Part shown: piece after piece, positions 6,758 to 6,997 of the stretch
Numbering within the stretch: position 1 is the first letter of the stretch
Layout: each line of letters starts with the position of its first letter
Assembly (NCBI GenBank): GCA_020345785.1
Contig: CP070771.1
Location: 4,315,512 to 4,322,508, forward strand
Length of the DNA stretch: 6,997 bases
Source: Desulfobacterales bacterium
Lineage (GTDB): Bacteria; Desulfobacterota; Desulfobacteria; Desulfobacterales; JAFDCJ01
Direction: 5' to 3'
Program-made: the position numbers and the translations under genes
The notes under the pieces: model-generated
What the model saw: the letters and a program-made list of their open reading frames with translations, nothing else
The model's database searches: none
What the model was told of the DNA's origin: nothing

Positions 6758-6837
6758 CGAATTTCAGAAGGCAGGCAGTTTTAACTAATCCAAGCAAATA
6801 CCCCATTATATGCCGAGTCGCTGATGGTTCCGGGAGC

Positions 6838-6997
6838 TCAGGGAGCCTTTTTAGCCTTTCTGGCGGCTTCCAGTTTTTCGATGGCGGCCATGCGCTCCAG
6901 TATTTCTTTAGTCTCCATGGGACGCTCCTCAAAATCGCCGCACCACTGATTCTGTCCGGTTGCGGGCCAGGCGGCAAAGCGGATTTTAGTGTCCAGA
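6838..6997 (-). CDS. C-terminal part of a small protein with a WCGDFE motif (N-terminus outside the window)
   Basis: The minus strand is open from the right window edge to the TGA at 6840-6838, giving the last 52 residues. They contain AAWPATGQNQWCGDFEE followed by a charged helix ending in Lys/Ala repeats (RKAKKAP). The pattern W-P-x-T...WCG(D/E/Q)F(E/K) is familiar from the end of small Cys-containing proteins whose N-terminal half carries further cysteines, possibly a metal site; that half is outside the window, so this is recall and not proof. An internal ATG at 6918 with GAGGAG six bases upstream would give a 26-residue peptide. However, GAGGAG also encodes the Glu-Glu of the motif, so the longer reading is preferred. 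It is convergent with the GTPase operon. Confidence 0.6.
   Translation of the reverse strand, partial: LDTKIRFAAWPATGQNQWCGDFEERPMETKEILERMAAIEKLEAARKAKKAP

Noticed and set aside
6830..6856. Terminator-like GGGAGCTCAGGGAGCCTTTTT near the small gene stop
   Set aside because: The GC-rich part pairs mainly with itself at GAGCTC and leaves no loop; the T-run is on the strand inside the small gene, so it does not fit a terminator for either gene.
6711..6977. 88-codon minus-strand frame at the right end
   Set aside because: It runs through the AT-rich repeat block and is in a different frame from the WCGDFE reading, which has the more protein-like sequence.

Overview
The window is chromosomal DNA of roughly middle GC content from a Gram-negative-type bacterium. 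The general style suggests a sulfate-reducing Desulfobacterota (Desulfobacterales-like) genome: middle-GC coding sequence, many CGG/CCG codons, and AT-rich gaps filled with degenerate 7-bp period repeats. This placement is inferred from style and recall; no marker gene is present to prove it.

Left third (minus strand, 1-2386): a two-gene nucleic-acid-processing operon. The first gene encodes a 589-residue fusion of a DnaQ-like (DEDDh) exonuclease domain and a UvrC/Cho-like GIY-YIG endonuclease domain. The exonuclease active site looks degenerate, while the GIY-YIG site is intact. Its stop codon overlaps by 10 bp the start of an SbcD/Mre11-like metallophosphoesterase, which runs off the left edge with all its metal-binding motifs visible. 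The overlap suggests coupled translation and a shared DNA-repair role.

Intergenic region 2387-2803: no gene. It holds a candidate minus-strand promoter, a 12-13 bp perfect inverted repeat enclosing about 70 bp, a third copy of the same decamer, an isolated TATAAT box, and a 12-unit heptanucleotide tandem array. The array ends 2 bp before the start codon of the next gene and carries its best Shine-Dalgarno candidate.

Middle and right (plus strand, 2804-6555): two large GTPase genes overlapping by 4 bp (ATGA). Both have an N-terminal helical lead-in, a G domain, a long helical region and hydrophobic membrane-type segments, which resembles paired bacterial dynamin-like proteins. They share the signature F-x3-N-x4-D-x2-DF just after the G3 strand, so they look like diverged tandem paralogs. 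Only the second keeps the guanine-specificity motif NKxD; the first has RVYP there. This asymmetric membrane GTPase pair is the best candidate for an undescribed system in the window.

Right end (6556-6997): an AT-rich gap with two heptamer-period blocks in opposite orientation, able to fold into a long imperfect hairpin. Beyond it lies the C-terminal end of a small minus-strand protein ending in a WCGDFE motif and a Lys/Ala-rich tail. No tRNA, rRNA, CRISPR array, transposase or convincing Rho-independent terminator was found.
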